DNA of 64,000 nt from Porphyromonas uenonis 60-3 (GCF_000174775.1 NZ_ACLR01000123.1:62001-126000); one strand, 5' to 3'; numbered from the stretch's first letter, positions 20,701 through 29,970 are shown. Notes: generated from the letters alone by a model not told the origin. Program-made: numbers and translations.

Positions 20701-22051
20701 CATACTGCAGCACGAGCTGGTACCCTATGCTAGCACCATCTTCTTTGCAAACGGGGCTACCGTCAGCAAGGACGATACACTGCTCAACTTTGACCCACAC
20801 AATACGGCTCTCATCTCCGAGTTCTCAGGTCGTCTAGTCTTTGAGAATCTTGTTGAGAAGGTTACCTTCGAGTACGAAACCGACGAGAGTGCCTCCCACA
20901 AGGAGATGGTCATCATCCGCAAGCAGGGTGTCAAGAACAATCTCATCCCGACCGCTCAGATACTGGACGAGCAGGGCAACGTACTTCGCTCGTACAACCT
21001 TCCTGTCGGCGCGCACCTTGTCAAGGAGGATGGCGATATGATCACTCAGGGCGACATTATCACCAAGACCCCTCGCGCCATCTCTGGTGCAGGTGATATT
21101 ACGGGTGGTCTGCCTCGTGTTCAGGAGCTCTTTGAGGCACGCAATCCATCGAGCCCTGCTGTCGTAGCAGAGATCGACGGTACCATCGACTTCGCTGGTG
21201 TCAAGCGTGGTAATCAGGAGATCTCCATCACCTCCCGTCTGGGCGAGATCCGCAAGTACTTCGTACCACTTACGAAGCAGATCCTCGTACAGCCTGGCGA
21301 CTATGTACGTGCTGGTATGCCCCTCTCCGAGGGCGCTGTCACACCAGCCGACATCCTCGCCATCCAGGGTCCCACGGCCGTACAGGAGTACATCGTCAAC
21401 GAGGTTCAGGATGTCTATCGTCTACAAGGTGTGAAGATCAATGATAAGCACTTTGAGGTGATCGTCCGCCAGATGATGCGCAAGGTACAGGTCATCGACC
21501 CAGGAGATACCCTCCTGATGCCTCAGCAGATTGTGGACAAGAACGATGCTACCGAGGAGAACGACAAGCTCTGGGGTATGAAGGTGATCACCGACGCTGG
21601 TGACTCCACCACCATGAAGCCTGGACAGATCATCTCAAGCCGTAAGCTTCGTGATGAGAATAGCTCCCTCAAGCGTCGTGACCTCAAGCCCGCTGTGGCT
21701 CGTGATGCGATGCCTGCTACGACCAATCAGATTCTACAGGGTATCACAAAGGCTGCGCTACAGACGCGAGGCTTCATCTCGGCGGCTTCCTTCCAGGAGA
21801 CCTCCAAGGTACTCAACGATGCAGCCATCTCGGGCAAGGCGGACAAGCTCGAGGGCATCAAGGAGAATGTCATCTGCGGTCACCTTATCCCCGCTGGTAC
21901 AGGTCTGCCCGAGTATGACAAGCTCCTCGTAATGTCGCAGAAAGAGCATGAAGAGATCGAGGCGCAGAGCCGTCAGACAGGATCTGACGCTAGCTACCGT
22001 GCCAAGAAGCTCGACGAGGAGAAGACCTCCGAGACTGCACCCGCTAAGTAG
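17702..22051 (+). CDS. rpoC: DNA-directed RNA polymerase subunit beta'
   Basis: 1449 residues. N-terminal zinc site [20 protein letters not shown], the catalytic Mg2+ motif [12 protein letters not shown] (about 466-477), trigger-loop region ([19 protein letters not shown]) and a second zinc-binding cluster ([13 protein letters not shown]) are all visible. A strong terminator follows 87 bases after the stop, closing the transcription unit that starts upstream of tuf or rplK. Confidence 0.98.
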   Translation: MAYKTAPKSKTTFSSIRLSLASPEEILAASHGEVTNPNTLDYKTYKPVRDGLFCERIFGPVKDYECNCGKFKRIRFRGTICDRCGVEVTEKKVRRERTGHIKLAVPVAHIWYFRSLPNKLAALLNLKSKDLEAIIYYEKYIVLQSGVSDLEVNTILTEEEYQAKLDEIDQSHPDNYDLPESDPDKFVAKIGAEALYEMLSNLDLDTLSYELRDRAQTETSQQRRLEALKRLNVVESFRASKDINRPEWMILKVVPVIPPDLRPLVPLDGGRFATSDLNELYRRVILRNNRLKRLLEQSVPEVIIRNEKRMLQEAVDSLLDNSRKSSAFKGENNRPLKSLSDSLKGKPGRFRQNLLGKRVDYSARSVIVVGPELQMHECGLPKDMAAELYKPFIIRKLIERGVVKTVKSAKRIVDRRDNVIWEILENVMKGHPVLLNRAPTLHRLGIQAFQPKMIEGKAIQLHPLACTAFNADFDGDQMAVHLPLGNEAILEAQLLMLASHNILNPANGAPITVPSQDMVLGLYYITKIRKGSKGSGHTFYGVEEARIAYNEGKLDIHAPINVLIDNVLEDGQLVSKIIETSMGRIMVNENVPTEVGYINETLGKGALRSIISNVIKVCGFAKTAQFLDKIKNLGYHMAFKGGLSFRLQDVVIPKDKEKLVAEGNERVEEIFAQYNEGFITNTERYNQIIDTWSNVSNKITASLMRQLAQDDDGFNNIFMMMDSGARGSKEQIRQLAGIRGLMAKPQKSGSGGGQVIENPILSNFKEGLSVLEYFISSHGARKGLADTALKTADAGYLTRRLVDVSHDVVISEEDCGTLRGIEMSDVMKNSTVVATLGERILGRTSVHDIKHPETGEYIVHAGDEINETAVAAITAAGIETVEVRSVLTCETKNGVCAKCYGRNLATNKLVQRGEVVGVIAAQAIGEPGTQLTLRTFHAGGTASNQETDATVRARFSGTVEYSDIRYVDVERAGRDGNMRSAHIVVNRTAELRILDPKTGVILQHELVPYASTIFFANGATVSKDDTLLNFDPHNTALISEFSGRLVFENLVEKVTFEYETDESASHKEMVIIRKQGVKNNLIPTAQILDEQGNVLRSYNLPVGAHLVKEDGDMITQGDIITKTPRAISGAGDITGGLPRVQELFEARNPSSPAVVAEIDGTIDFAGVKRGNQEISITSRLGEIRKYFVPLTKQILVQPGDYVRAGMPLSEGAVTPADILAIQGPTAVQEYIVNEVQDVYRLQGVKINDKHFEVIVRQMMRKVQVIDPGDTLLMPQQIVDKNDATEENDKLWGMKVITDAGDSTTMKPGQIISSRKLRDENSSLKRRDLKPAVARDAMPATTNQILQGITKAALQTRGFISAASFQETSKVLNDAAISGKADKLEGIKENVICGHLIPAGTGLPEYDKLLVMSQKEHEEIEAQSRQTGSDASYRAKKLDEEKTSETAPAK

Positions 22052-22137
22052 CAAGCGCCTCACAGAGTCACTCGTATAGTAGCTCTAGCGAAAATACTAT
22101 CTCAGGAGCGCCCCCCCATAGCCTCCTCATAGATACA

Positions 22138-22206
22138 CACAACGAAAAGGAAGGCTCGCCTCAAAGGTCTACACGACCTCATGAGGCGAGCCTTCCTTTT
22201 GTTGTG
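22138..22206. terminator. Strong terminator after rpoC
   Basis: Arms of about 25 nt (GGAAGGCTCGCCTCA / TGAGGCGAGCCTTCC, extended by CACAAC/GTTGTG) around an 18-base loop. The stem is flanked by A and T runs, so it can work in both directions. Confidence 0.9.
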
Positions 22207-22260
22207 CCCCCTCGCCAGCACCTAGATAACAGACTCAAACGTGATCGTGTTCAGTGACAA

Positions 22261-22455
22261 AGCGTCCGTTGTAGTACAGGAATACGAGTAACGGTTGTAG
22301 GGACGCTCGGTCGAGCGTCCGTTGTAGTACAGCAATACGAACATTGCTATCAAAGCATTGTCTCTGTCACCTTTGACACAACGGATGCGCTCCCGCTAGA
22401 CACTATCCGAGCGTCCCTACCTCGGGCTACTCGTCTCGCTTTGACACAACGGACG
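22261..22455. repeat. Cluster of direct and inverted short repeats between rpoC and the CotH gene
   Basis: A 27-nt direct repeat (22261-22287 and 22314-22340, one mismatch; begins AGCGTCCGTTGTAGTACAG) surrounds a hairpin GGACGCTC/GAGCGTCC. A second direct repeat, CTTTGACACAACGGA, lies at 22371-22385 and 22439-22453 and carries TCCGTTGT in inverse orientation. The part 22392-22440 belongs to the second dispersed family, also at 29827-29878. Confidence 0.7.
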
Positions 22456-22466
22456 ATGCTTGGCTC

Positions 22467-23876
22467 TTACGGGACGATTACCTTGCTATTGTCCACGATA
22501 TAGACACCTTGCGGGAGATCACGCACGGCTTCACTGTAGTCATCAGCAATGCGCACGACCTCGCCCGACATGGTGTAGACGATGTGACGACCAGCGGTCG
22601 GCACTACGAGCGCAATGGCATTAGGAGTAGCTGGCAAGTGTTTATCAAACCAGTCTACATTCCGCCGAAGGGCAGTCGTGAGTTCCTCTGCAGCACTGTG
22701 CAGAGGCTTGAAGTCACCCTTAGTCCAGCGCTGCTTGTCCCGCTCATAAGCCTCCTCATAAGGGGCAAAGCAACTCTCCAAGTAACGCATCCACTCGTCG
22801 GAGAGCACGGGGTGCTCCTCTCTCCACACCTTGCAGACGACTGAGCTAAAGTCTTCGTCCTTAAGTAGCTCCCCGATCCAGTGAGGCGCAAAGACATAAG
22901 ATGTTTTCATCCTAAAGGTGTAGTCCGTCTTCTCCCGATTCATGCAGGTGAGATCCCAGATAGGTCCTGCCACCCACTTGCTTCCCTCGCCCTGATCTTT
23001 GTGCAGGTAAAAGCTCCCGTGGAAGCCATCTGGATTGTCCATAACCTCCTGAATGATGAAAAAGCGAGCCATCGCATCGACATCGATACGATCCTTCCAG
23101 CGACTGGTTGCTTTGTTCGGAGCATAGATATCATCGTTGAGCCCCTTAAACTCTGCAGTCAGCCAATTCTTCTGTGCCGTAGAGAGTACTTTTGGTGAGT
23201 GGTAAGTGATGTTGATGATCCAGCGGTCATTCTCTCTAAAGCTAATCTGGTTCTGCTCCTTATAGTTGTCCACCTCTACCAGCCAGCCACCAGGGATCGT
23301 AGCTGCATCCTCGTTATTGTCCGGCTGCTCGTAGATGTTGACCCGATTCTTCCCGATCCGTATCGTCTCCGTCAGCAAGTACAGACCGACATAGTCACCA
23401 TTGAGCACCACCTCAATCGGCTTTGTGGAGGGTGTCCAAGCCATCCCCATCAGCTGGCCAAGCTTCATACCAGCCATCGTCGGAGGCCAAAACTTCAGTA
23501 GCGCCCAGTGCTTATTCTTTGGCATACCCATGAGTGAGAGTTTCTCGTCCAGCTTGAGCTTGTAGGGCTTCTTGTCCCCCTTCCACGAGGAGTGCCCTCT
23601 GCCACGAATGTTCATTCCTAGAGGCTCTGCGGCAGTGCCTAGACTCACCTTCCCTGCGGGATCTGCGATGTAAAACGTAGCTCGCTTATACTCTTTCTTC
23701 GTGATGATCGGCTTGCCATCGGCCGTAGTGATATACATGATGGGTATAGTCTGTGAAGGCCGCACCGTAGCATCGGAGGGTAGCTCCGCATCGTCCTGCC
23801 CACGACAGGGCAAAAGCGCCGTAAGCATCACGCCCAGCGTCAAAAGGATTACTCTACCAATAGAATCGTGTCTCAT
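22467..23876 (-). CDS. Secreted CotH kinase-family protein with a T9SS-like C-terminus
   Basis: 469 residues. A signal peptide (VILLTLGVMLTALLPCRG) is followed by a CotH-like domain: MNIRGRGHSSWKGDKKPYKLKL, GMPKNKHWALLKFW, GDYVGLYLLTETIRIGKNRVNIYE, RFFIIQEVMDNPDGFHGSFYLHKD and GPIWDLTCMNRE. CotH proteins of spore-formers phosphorylate secreted proteins; the role of Bacteroidetes members is unknown. The last 60 residues (YTMSGEVVRIADDYSEAVRDLPQGVYIV) resemble a type IX sorting domain, so export to the cell surface is likely. Its candidate promoter lies about 100 bases upstream, giving a long leader. It is divergent from the T9SS cluster at 24.5-29.4 kb. Confidence 0.85.
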   Translation of the reverse strand: MRHDSIGRVILLTLGVMLTALLPCRGQDDAELPSDATVRPSQTIPIMYITTADGKPIITKKEYKRATFYIADPAGKVSLGTAAEPLGMNIRGRGHSSWKGDKKPYKLKLDEKLSLMGMPKNKHWALLKFWPPTMAGMKLGQLMGMAWTPSTKPIEVVLNGDYVGLYLLTETIRIGKNRVNIYEQPDNNEDAATIPGGWLVEVDNYKEQNQISFRENDRWIINITYHSPKVLSTAQKNWLTAEFKGLNDDIYAPNKATSRWKDRIDVDAMARFFIIQEVMDNPDGFHGSFYLHKDQGEGSKWVAGPIWDLTCMNREKTDYTFRMKTSYVFAPHWIGELLKDEDFSSVVCKVWREEHPVLSDEWMRYLESCFAPYEEAYERDKQRWTKGDFKPLHSAAEELTTALRRNVDWFDKHLPATPNAIALVVPTAGRHIVYTMSGEVVRIADDYSEAVRDLPQGVYIVDNSKVIVP

Positions 23877-23976
23877 AGCTTTACAACTTTATGGCTCCCA
23901 GCTTGGCAGGAGGATTATGTCTCTAACAGTCGAAGACGATACGAAGGTCGTACTCTATCTTCTTCACATTCTGCAA

Positions 23977-24008
23977 CAAAGGTAATAAATTATCCCTTTA
24001 ATAAGCAA
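23977..24008 (-). promoter_or_regulatory. Candidate promoter of the CotH gene
   Basis: The minus strand reads TTG (24008-24006), 21-base spacer, TACCTTTG (23984-23977). Confidence 0.65.
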
Positions 24009-24012
24009 GCCC

Positions 24013-24242
24013 TTCAGAGCTGATGCATCATTCAGGATGAGTTCATCTATGGCACTATCAAGGAAATCGAAGGATTCCTCGGTGGAGATTTTGGACTATC
24101 CAGCGAAGAACGGAAAAATTCTTCGGAACTTTGAAATCTTTCTTCCGAACTTTCATTTCATTCTTCCGAAGAAAGATTTCAAAGTTCGGAGGAATTTGCC
24201 GTTTTCCCCGTGAATATTTTGAAATTCCTTGGGAAGAAGTCG
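24013..24242 (+). repeat. Dispersed intergenic repeat, copy 2 (rearranged, hairpin-forming)
   Basis: The first two 21-nt units are normal (24122-24142, 24143-24163), but the third is replaced by an inverted copy of unit one (about 24164-24190, GAAGAAAGATTTCAAAG), producing arms of about 25 bases around a short loop. The CGGTTCCGTGG end is missing. A 5' extension (GCTGATGCATCA...GGATGAGTT) is shared with copy 4. Confidence 0.85.
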
Positions 24243-24314
24243 GATTTGTCGGAAAAACTGACCGAAAAAAGAAGAATCCCTCAGATCTCATGCGTAGCGA
24301 CATCTAGGACACAC

Positions 24315-24339
24315 GGGAGGGTCGAGAGGGGGGGGAGGG
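24315..24339 (+). other. G-rich tract with quadruplex pattern
   Basis: GGGAGGG, six bases, then GGGGGGGG-A-GGG: four or more G3 runs with short loops on the plus strand, about 185 bases before the downstream promoter. Whether it folds is unknown. Confidence 0.4.
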
Positions 24340-24420
24340 TGTCCGTTGCAGGACATTGAGATGAACATCAATGCCAATGCATTGACAATGTAAGCTTAGA
24401 GACGATGAAGACAGCAATCG

Positions 24421-24451
24421 TACGTCCCTACATGTCGCCACCTGTCTCGCT
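24421..24451 (+). repeat. Partial copy of the second dispersed repeat
   Basis: CGTCCCTACATGTCGCC followed by ACCTGTCTCGCT resembles 22411-22440 and 29846-29878. Only the right half of the family is recognisable. Confidence 0.55.
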
Positions 24452-24498
24452 GTAACAGGATTGGCAACCGTACGTTATAGTCTTACTCGGCTTAAGTT

Positions 24499-24529
24499 TT
24501 GGCTTGAATCATTATTTTCACTAACTTAG
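24499..24529 (+). promoter_or_regulatory. Candidate promoter of the T9SS protein cluster
   Basis: TTG at 24499-24501, 20-base spacer, TAACTTAG at 24522-24529 (one mismatch to TAnnTTTG), 28 bases before the ATG at 24558. Confidence 0.55.
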
Positions 24530-24557
24530 TGGCGTTGTACACAAATATAAGAATCCT

Positions 24558-25703
24558 ATGAAGCAAAACTACTTATTTGTCTTTCTCTTATCACTCCTAT
24601 GTGCAGTCTCGGCTCTAGCCCAAGAGGGTGGTGCCACGCGCGAGATAACACTCACAGAAGCTGGTACGCTCTCACAGCAAATACCTGAGAGCGAATATGC
24701 TACTCTCCAGCATCTCACCCTCAAGGGGGACATCTACCAGCGTGACATCGTCTTCATCCGGAAGAAGCTCACGGAGCTTCAGAGCCTTGACCTTACAGAG
24801 ACTAAGATCCTGCGGGGTGAGCGTGTCGTAGGCTCTGGTACTTACTTTCCCGCAGATACTCTCGCAGACTACGCCCTCGAGAATATGCTCAAGCTCCAGA
24901 GCGTCAAGCTCCCTAAGGGGCTCAAAGCAATTGGGATGAAAGCCTTTCACAACACAGCACTCACAGAGATCGAAATCCCCGAGGGGGTTACCTTCTTAGG
25001 AGGGTACGCTTTTGCCTTTTGCAAGGCTCTCAAGAAGGCTACCGTCCCAGGCTCTGTCAAGATGATTGAAAACTACGCATTCCTCGGTTGTGTCGCTCTC
25101 GAGGAGATCTCCCTAGGCGAGGGGATGACGATGATCGGGGGAGATATGTTCAACGACTGCAAGAGTCTCCCCAAGATACAGCTACCTAGTACGATAGAAA
25201 GCCTCGGAGGACAGGCCTTCAAGGGATGCATCCAGTTCACCGAGCTGACGATCCCAGCAGCCTGCACCAAGGTAGGGGCACAACTCCTGAGAGACTGCCC
25301 CGCACTGAAGACTCTCACCTCGCTTGCCAAAACGGCTCCAGAGGCTTCGCCAAAGAGCTTCTACCCCGAGCAGTATGAGCAGATCGAGCTTCGCATCCCC
25401 GCAGAGGCTCTTGAGAGCTATCAAGACTCTCCCATCTGGAGCCTCTTCAAGACGATCCACGACCTAGAGGGCAAGCCTATTCCTCTGTCTATTGAGGCAC
25501 CTCACGGAGTGGCTACGCCGACGGCATCTTGGCAGGATGGTTACCTACACATAGCTCACGCTGCTGGGCTCACTATAGCCATCTACGACACCACGGGTCA
25601 GCTACTACTACAGGACACCCCAGCAGAGGTGATAGCCTCCTACCCTCTACCACAAGGACTCTATATTATAAAGACTCCTTATGGTGCCCTACGCACACTC
25701 TAG
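24558..25703 (+). CDS. Secreted BspA-type leucine-rich repeat protein with T9SS sorting domain
   Basis: 381 residues. Signal peptide (LFVFLLSLLCAVSALAQ), then about residues 50-270 of LRR_5/BspA-like repeats of roughly 23 residues (KLPKGLKAIGMKAFHNTALTEI, TVPGSVKMIENYAFLGCVALEEI, QLPSTIESLGGQAFKGC). The C-terminal 70 residues end IAIYDTTGQLLLQ...YPLPQGLYIIKTPYG, the beta-sandwich type IX sorting signal. BspA-like proteins often mediate attachment to host proteins or other bacteria. It is followed by two more T9SS proteins with spacers of 43 and 38 bases, suggesting one operon. Confidence 0.88.
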   Translation: MKQNYLFVFLLSLLCAVSALAQEGGATREITLTEAGTLSQQIPESEYATLQHLTLKGDIYQRDIVFIRKKLTELQSLDLTETKILRGERVVGSGTYFPADTLADYALENMLKLQSVKLPKGLKAIGMKAFHNTALTEIEIPEGVTFLGGYAFAFCKALKKATVPGSVKMIENYAFLGCVALEEISLGEGMTMIGGDMFNDCKSLPKIQLPSTIESLGGQAFKGCIQFTELTIPAACTKVGAQLLRDCPALKTLTSLAKTAPEASPKSFYPEQYEQIELRIPAEALESYQDSPIWSLFKTIHDLEGKPIPLSIEAPHGVATPTASWQDGYLHIAHAAGLTIAIYDTTGQLLLQDTPAEVIASYPLPQGLYIIKTPYGALRTL

Positions 25704-25746
25704 GCAACATGCTATCCACATAACACTACTAACAAGCAACAAATAA

Positions 25747-27672
25747 ATGAAGCGAACACTACTACTCACATCAGCTCTACTACTGATCCTCCTCGGGATA
25801 GGTAGCTCTCTACTAGCTCAGCAGACACTACGTACAGGAGCTCCTTACCTCCCCTTAGGACACTGTAAGTACACCGACCCAACCGACAAGGGGATCGGAT
25901 GGCCCATCGGCACATTTGGAGATAGACCCATAGGCGTATGGGCTCGCGCTAGTCGCTCTATGCTCAAGCCCTACGAGGGCTACCAAGTGGTCGGCGTACG
26001 CATCGCCGTATCCAAAGGCGTCAAGGATGCAGAGGTCTCACTCCTCAACAACATCTCGGAGCGCAAGAAGATCGTCTCCAAAAAGGCAGACCTCGTATTC
26101 GGATGGAATGAGGTGCGCTTTGACAAGCCCATAGAGATTAACAGTAGTCTCAACGAACTCATCTATGGATACCAGGTCTTGGAGAAGAACATCTCTGACC
26201 AGACAGAGCCTTACTTCGTCGCTTGCGACAATGGGGTGGGAGCATCCAGTGAAGCTTTCTACGTTAACGTCTCGGGTGGAGCCCTGGACTCTCGCTCTAG
26301 AGACAATGGGGCGCTACTCTGCCAGCTCATGATTTCAGGTCCTGCGGACAAGATCAACGATAGAGCGAGCCTAACCGTCACGCGCTATGACAAAGCTCTT
26401 GATGCCTCTGGCAAGCTAGGCGTATCTTATGTCGCACGCAACGAAGGGGCCAACGATATCAACCAAATGGAGATCACTTACTCCGTCGGAGGAAAGGTCG
26501 TACTCACAGACTCTCGCACTGAGACGATCAAGCATATCCAGGAGCTACAGCTTAAGACGAAGGGTATCTCCGTCGCTAATGGCGAGACCCTGACAGCTCG
26601 TATCACCAAGGTCAACGGACGTGAGACCAATCTACCAGGCTTTCAGATCAAGATAGAGGGTGTCGCAGACAAGAGCTTTGCCCGTAAGGTGCTCCTAGAG
26701 CAATTCTCCACAGAAAACTGTTCTAGCTGCCCTGGAGCACACCGCTATCTTGACAAGGTCCTCGCAGAGGAGACTTACGCTGATCACTTCGTCTGGGTCA
26801 CACACCACGTAGGCTATGAGCGAGACACCTTCTCTCTACCAGAGAGCGAGGCGCTTCTCTTCTTCTATGAGAAGCAAGAGAATGATGGCACCTACTCTGA
26901 GAGCGCTCCGGCTATGCTCTTAGACCGCACCCACACGGAGCTCAAGCACTCATTCGATGGGTACGACTACACGATGCTCCCCGTCTACCCCAGTCAAGAC
27001 GAGTTCAATCGTAAGCTACTCGACGAGGCCATAGCACGCCCCGCCTTCGTCTCGGTAGACATCAAGGAAGAGTGCGACCCCAAGACCCGCAAGCTTGATC
27101 TGACCATCTCTGGACGAGCCTATAAAGAGTCTCTAGACGCAGACAATCTCTACCTTAACCTCTTCCTCATTGAGGACGACATATACTCCCGTAGACAGGC
27201 TGGTGCTGGCACGGCTGACGATGGTGGTCGCAAGCCGGTCTATCAGCATGGCGTAATCCGTCAGATCTCTCTCGGAGGTGGCGGGAAGAAGCTCACCCTC
27301 GATGACAAGGGCGAGTATACTTACAGTACCTCGCTCAATATTCCTAAGGAGTGGAGCGCTGCCAATATGCGCATCGTTGCTTTTGTCGCTAAGAGTCTCA
27401 AGGGCGGAGCTAGAAATGCTCAGGTCCTCAACAGCAATGAGACCAAGATAGCCGCCTATCGTAGCATAGCACCCACACCCGATCAGGAGATGACGGTACA
27501 GCTCTATGCACAGGACGGACGTATCTACGTCTCTGGCGAGGGCGCTACAATAGCTGCTGTATATAATATGTCTGGAGAGCTCATGCCCAACGAAGCGCTC
27601 CTCCCAGGCATCTACGTCGCGATGGTAGAGACCTCCTTTGGCTCTTACATGCGCAAGGTCATTGTCTACTAA
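25747..27672 (+). CDS. Secreted Omp28-related thiol protein with T9SS sorting domain
   Basis: 641 residues. Signal peptide (LLLTSALLLILLGIGSSLLAQ). The N-terminal 300 residues are beta-rich. From about residue 318 comes an Omp28/thioredoxin-like domain with KVLLEQFSTENCSSCPGAHRYLD: a CxxC motif in the position typical of the fold, followed by WVTHHVGYERDTF. The C-terminus (AAVYNMSGELMPNEALLPGIYVAM...MRKVIVY) is a type IX sorting domain. Probably surface-exposed or released; the CxxC suggests redox or metal-related activity (inference). Same orientation and close spacing as its neighbours. Confidence 0.85.
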   Translation: MKRTLLLTSALLLILLGIGSSLLAQQTLRTGAPYLPLGHCKYTDPTDKGIGWPIGTFGDRPIGVWARASRSMLKPYEGYQVVGVRIAVSKGVKDAEVSLLNNISERKKIVSKKADLVFGWNEVRFDKPIEINSSLNELIYGYQVLEKNISDQTEPYFVACDNGVGASSEAFYVNVSGGALDSRSRDNGALLCQLMISGPADKINDRASLTVTRYDKALDASGKLGVSYVARNEGANDINQMEITYSVGGKVVLTDSRTETIKHIQELQLKTKGISVANGETLTARITKVNGRETNLPGFQIKIEGVADKSFARKVLLEQFSTENCSSCPGAHRYLDKVLAEETYADHFVWVTHHVGYERDTFSLPESEALLFFYEKQENDGTYSESAPAMLLDRTHTELKHSFDGYDYTMLPVYPSQDEFNRKLLDEAIARPAFVSVDIKEECDPKTRKLDLTISGRAYKESLDADNLYLNLFLIEDDIYSRRQAGAGTADDGGRKPVYQHGVIRQISLGGGGKKLTLDDKGEYTYSTSLNIPKEWSAANMRIVAFVAKSLKGGARNAQVLNSNETKIAAYRSIAPTPDQEMTVQLYAQDGRIYVSGEGATIAAVYNMSGELMPNEALLPGIYVAMVETSFGSYMRKVIVY

Positions 27673-27710
27673 TACGCACACATCTACTATAAAGAATCAA
27701 CCATCTACTT

Positions 27711-29411
27711 ATGAATAAGGTAACAACAAAACTACTGCTCCTCCTCTGCACCCTAGTGACAACCTTGCTAGCCACCCCTAGGGCGCAGGCTCAGGACGAG
27801 ACTATCCGCCTCCAATCGTCTAAGTATGTCGCCAAGGACATCAACGGCAAGGAGCACGATATTGATGCGATCCTCAGCTCTGGCAAGGCGATCCTCGTAG
27901 ACTTCTCCGCCACTTGGTGTGACCCTTGCTGGGCTCTCCACAAGCTAGGTGTCTTGGAAAAGATCCATGAGATGTTCGGCCCCGATGGAACCAATCAGAT
28001 CGAAGTCCTCTGGGTAGAAGCTTCGGGGGAGCCTCTAGAAGCTATCTATGGAGACGTCAGCAAGTTTAGAGATCAGCCGACTAAGGGTGACTGGAGAAAG
28101 GACAAGGGCGGAAAGCCCGTCCCCTATCCTATCATATCCGATCGACAGCTAGCTGTTACGACCCTCGGCCATGCCATCCCCTCCTTCCCCACCTTCATAC
28201 TGATGGGACCAGACAGACGGTGGGTGAGATGTGACGATGCGGTATACGGTAGAGATGCCCAATCACGATACACATTTGATCCTGACTTCAAGGCGCTCAA
28301 GCAAACGCTCACGCTCTTCCTCACGCAGGACGACAAGCCAGAGAATGTCGAACTCATCGGTATGACTAAGGTATATCTCGGAGAGAAGCCTACACTCAAC
28401 GTCCTCTATACGAGTGCTGCACCCATCACTTCCATCAAGTGTAGCGCACCCGAAGGGGTCACCGTCACCAAGATTAGCAACACAGAGTTTCAGATCGAGC
28501 CCAAGCAGGCTGGCACCTTTGAGATCACAGCAACGGTAGCTAACAAGAATGGTGAGGCAAGAGGCTCTGTCTCTATGACCGTATCTGCACCTATATCCAG
28601 CTTCCCCTTTGTCGCTACGATGGACAATCAGGAGCAGATTGACGAGGGCTGGCGCTCTATCGACTACGATGGAGATGGATATGGCTTTGACTCCATCCTA
28701 GGACGAGGACTCTACGGACGCCTTAAGGTCAATGTCCAGGAGGGGTACAATGCTGGTGCCGAAAATAGTAAAGACGCTCTCATCTCGTGGGGTGGCTTCT
28801 TCCCTATCCAGATGGACGATAAGGGACGTATACAGGGATACGAGATAGCTGCTAAGAATGAGCTACGCTCTGCCCCTATGGTCATTGACGCCAACGCTGC
28901 GAAGCCCACTTTCTCCTGCTACATACAGCACTATGTTGATGACGCCAAGCCAGACCAGCTGAAAGTCATGGTCGCTGAGCCTGGAGGAACTCCCGAAGAG
29001 CTACTAGCTCCTCAAACCTCGACAGAGGACTGGAAGCTCATCCAGGCGGACCTCTCTGCCTACAAAGGCAAGACTGTCTACCTCTCACTGATCCCTGTCG
29101 TCAATGGCGAGAGTGGTATCGCTGTAGACCAGCTCCGCGTCACGATGGATGGTACGACAGATGTTGAGACGCCTACACTCAGTCTCCAGACGTCCCTCTA
29201 CCCCAACCCTGCTAGCGATCATATCACCATCCGCACGGCAGTGGGTAGTACCATTGAGCTCTTTGCCAGCGATGGCACGCTCGCAGCTACGGTTCAGACG
29301 ACCAGTGCTGAGACGACGATCAGTGTAGCACAGCTACCCGCAGGGCGTTACCTAGCCCGCATCACAGCTCTTGATGGCGAGACCATACTACGCCCCGTCA
29401 TCATCCGCTAA
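27711..29411 (+). CDS. Secreted thioredoxin-domain / choice-of-anchor protein with T9SS sorting domain
   Basis: 566 residues. Signal peptide (LLLLLCTLVTTLLATPRAQAQ), then a thioredoxin fold with DFSATWCDPCWALHKL (CxxC, about residues 66-81), an Ig-like or PKD-like stretch (CSAPEGVTVTKIS...), a choice-of-anchor-J-like beta sandwich (FPFVATMDNQEQIDEGWRSIDYDGDGYGFD), and a canonical type IX sorting domain starting SLYPNPASDHITI. It is the last gene of the cluster and is followed by two hairpins. Likely an exported disulfide oxidoreductase or adhesin. Confidence 0.87.
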   Translation: MNKVTTKLLLLLCTLVTTLLATPRAQAQDETIRLQSSKYVAKDINGKEHDIDAILSSGKAILVDFSATWCDPCWALHKLGVLEKIHEMFGPDGTNQIEVLWVEASGEPLEAIYGDVSKFRDQPTKGDWRKDKGGKPVPYPIISDRQLAVTTLGHAIPSFPTFILMGPDRRWVRCDDAVYGRDAQSRYTFDPDFKALKQTLTLFLTQDDKPENVELIGMTKVYLGEKPTLNVLYTSAAPITSIKCSAPEGVTVTKISNTEFQIEPKQAGTFEITATVANKNGEARGSVSMTVSAPISSFPFVATMDNQEQIDEGWRSIDYDGDGYGFDSILGRGLYGRLKVNVQEGYNAGAENSKDALISWGGFFPIQMDDKGRIQGYEIAAKNELRSAPMVIDANAAKPTFSCYIQHYVDDAKPDQLKVMVAEPGGTPEELLAPQTSTEDWKLIQADLSAYKGKTVYLSLIPVVNGESGIAVDQLRVTMDGTTDVETPTLSLQTSLYPNPASDHITIRTAVGSTIELFASDGTLAATVQTTSAETTISVAQLPAGRYLARITALDGETILRPVIIR

Positions 29412-29435
29412 GCTTTAGATAGTATCACCATCCAT

Positions 29436-29541
29436 TCTCTACCTAGGGGTAGAGAGTGGATAGGTACAGGAGCTTTTCTTTCAAGAGAGCTTAGATAACG
29501 ATTGCTGCCTGATAAAAGTCTTTTATCGGGCAGCAATCGTT
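29436..29541 (+). terminator. Tandem terminator hairpins after the T9SS cluster
   Basis: Hairpin 1: TCTCTACC/GGTAGAGA with loop TAGG (29436-29455). Hairpin 2: a 22-bp stem at 29497-29541 (AACGATTGCTGCC / GGCAGCAATCGTT plus TGATAAAAG/CTTTTATCG) with almost no loop, containing internal T runs. Confidence 0.85.
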
Positions 29542-29589
29542 GTTATTAAGACTTGCTACATAGCGCTATAGACTCACATTATAGAGACT

Positions 29590-29806
29590 CCTAGATCTCC
29601 CCTAAATTCAATTTCTCCCGAGGAAATAGTGAATATCCAGGGAGCAAACAAACATTCTCCACGGAACCGGGAAATAAAAGTTCGGAAGAATGAAATGAAA
29701 CTTCGGAAGAAAGAAATCAAAGTTCCGAAGAATTTTTTCGTTCCTCGCTGGATAATCAGAGATTCCTCCCGAGGTAATCGAGGATTTCTTCGAGGTAGGT
29801 AAGAAT
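29590..29806 (-). repeat. Dispersed intergenic repeat, copy 3
   Basis: Core 29659-29733 in minus orientation: CCACGGAACCGGG, then three 21-nt units (GTTCGGAAGAA, ACTTCGGAAGAA, AGTTCCGAAGAA). It lies in the gap between the T9SS terminators and the tRNA-Gln promoter. Confidence 0.85.
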
Positions 29807-29826
29807 TAGAGATTAGCGACAAGCAG

Positions 29827-29878
29827 CCCGCTAGAGGCTATCCGGGCATCGCTACATGTCGCTACACGTCTTGTCTCG
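29827..29878 (+). repeat. Second dispersed repeat family, copy near tRNA-Gln
   Basis: CCCGCTAGA, GG, CTATCCGGGCATCGCTAC aligns with CCCGCTAGA, CA, CTATCCGAGCGTCCCTAC at 22392-22420, and both continue into a GCTAC...GTCTCG segment. Confidence 0.6.
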
Positions 29879-29970
29879 ACGGAGGCGGAGACCCGCCCGA
29901 TGTACTCGCCCATAGTCCCCCTACTGCAGACTACTTGTCAGCTTTGAGGAAAAAGTTTTTGGCGAAATGT

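Noticed and set aside
27133-27681. 182-codon minus-strand open frame within the 25747 gene
   Set aside because: Lies opposite a well-supported secreted-protein gene, no homology or promoter; a shadow frame.
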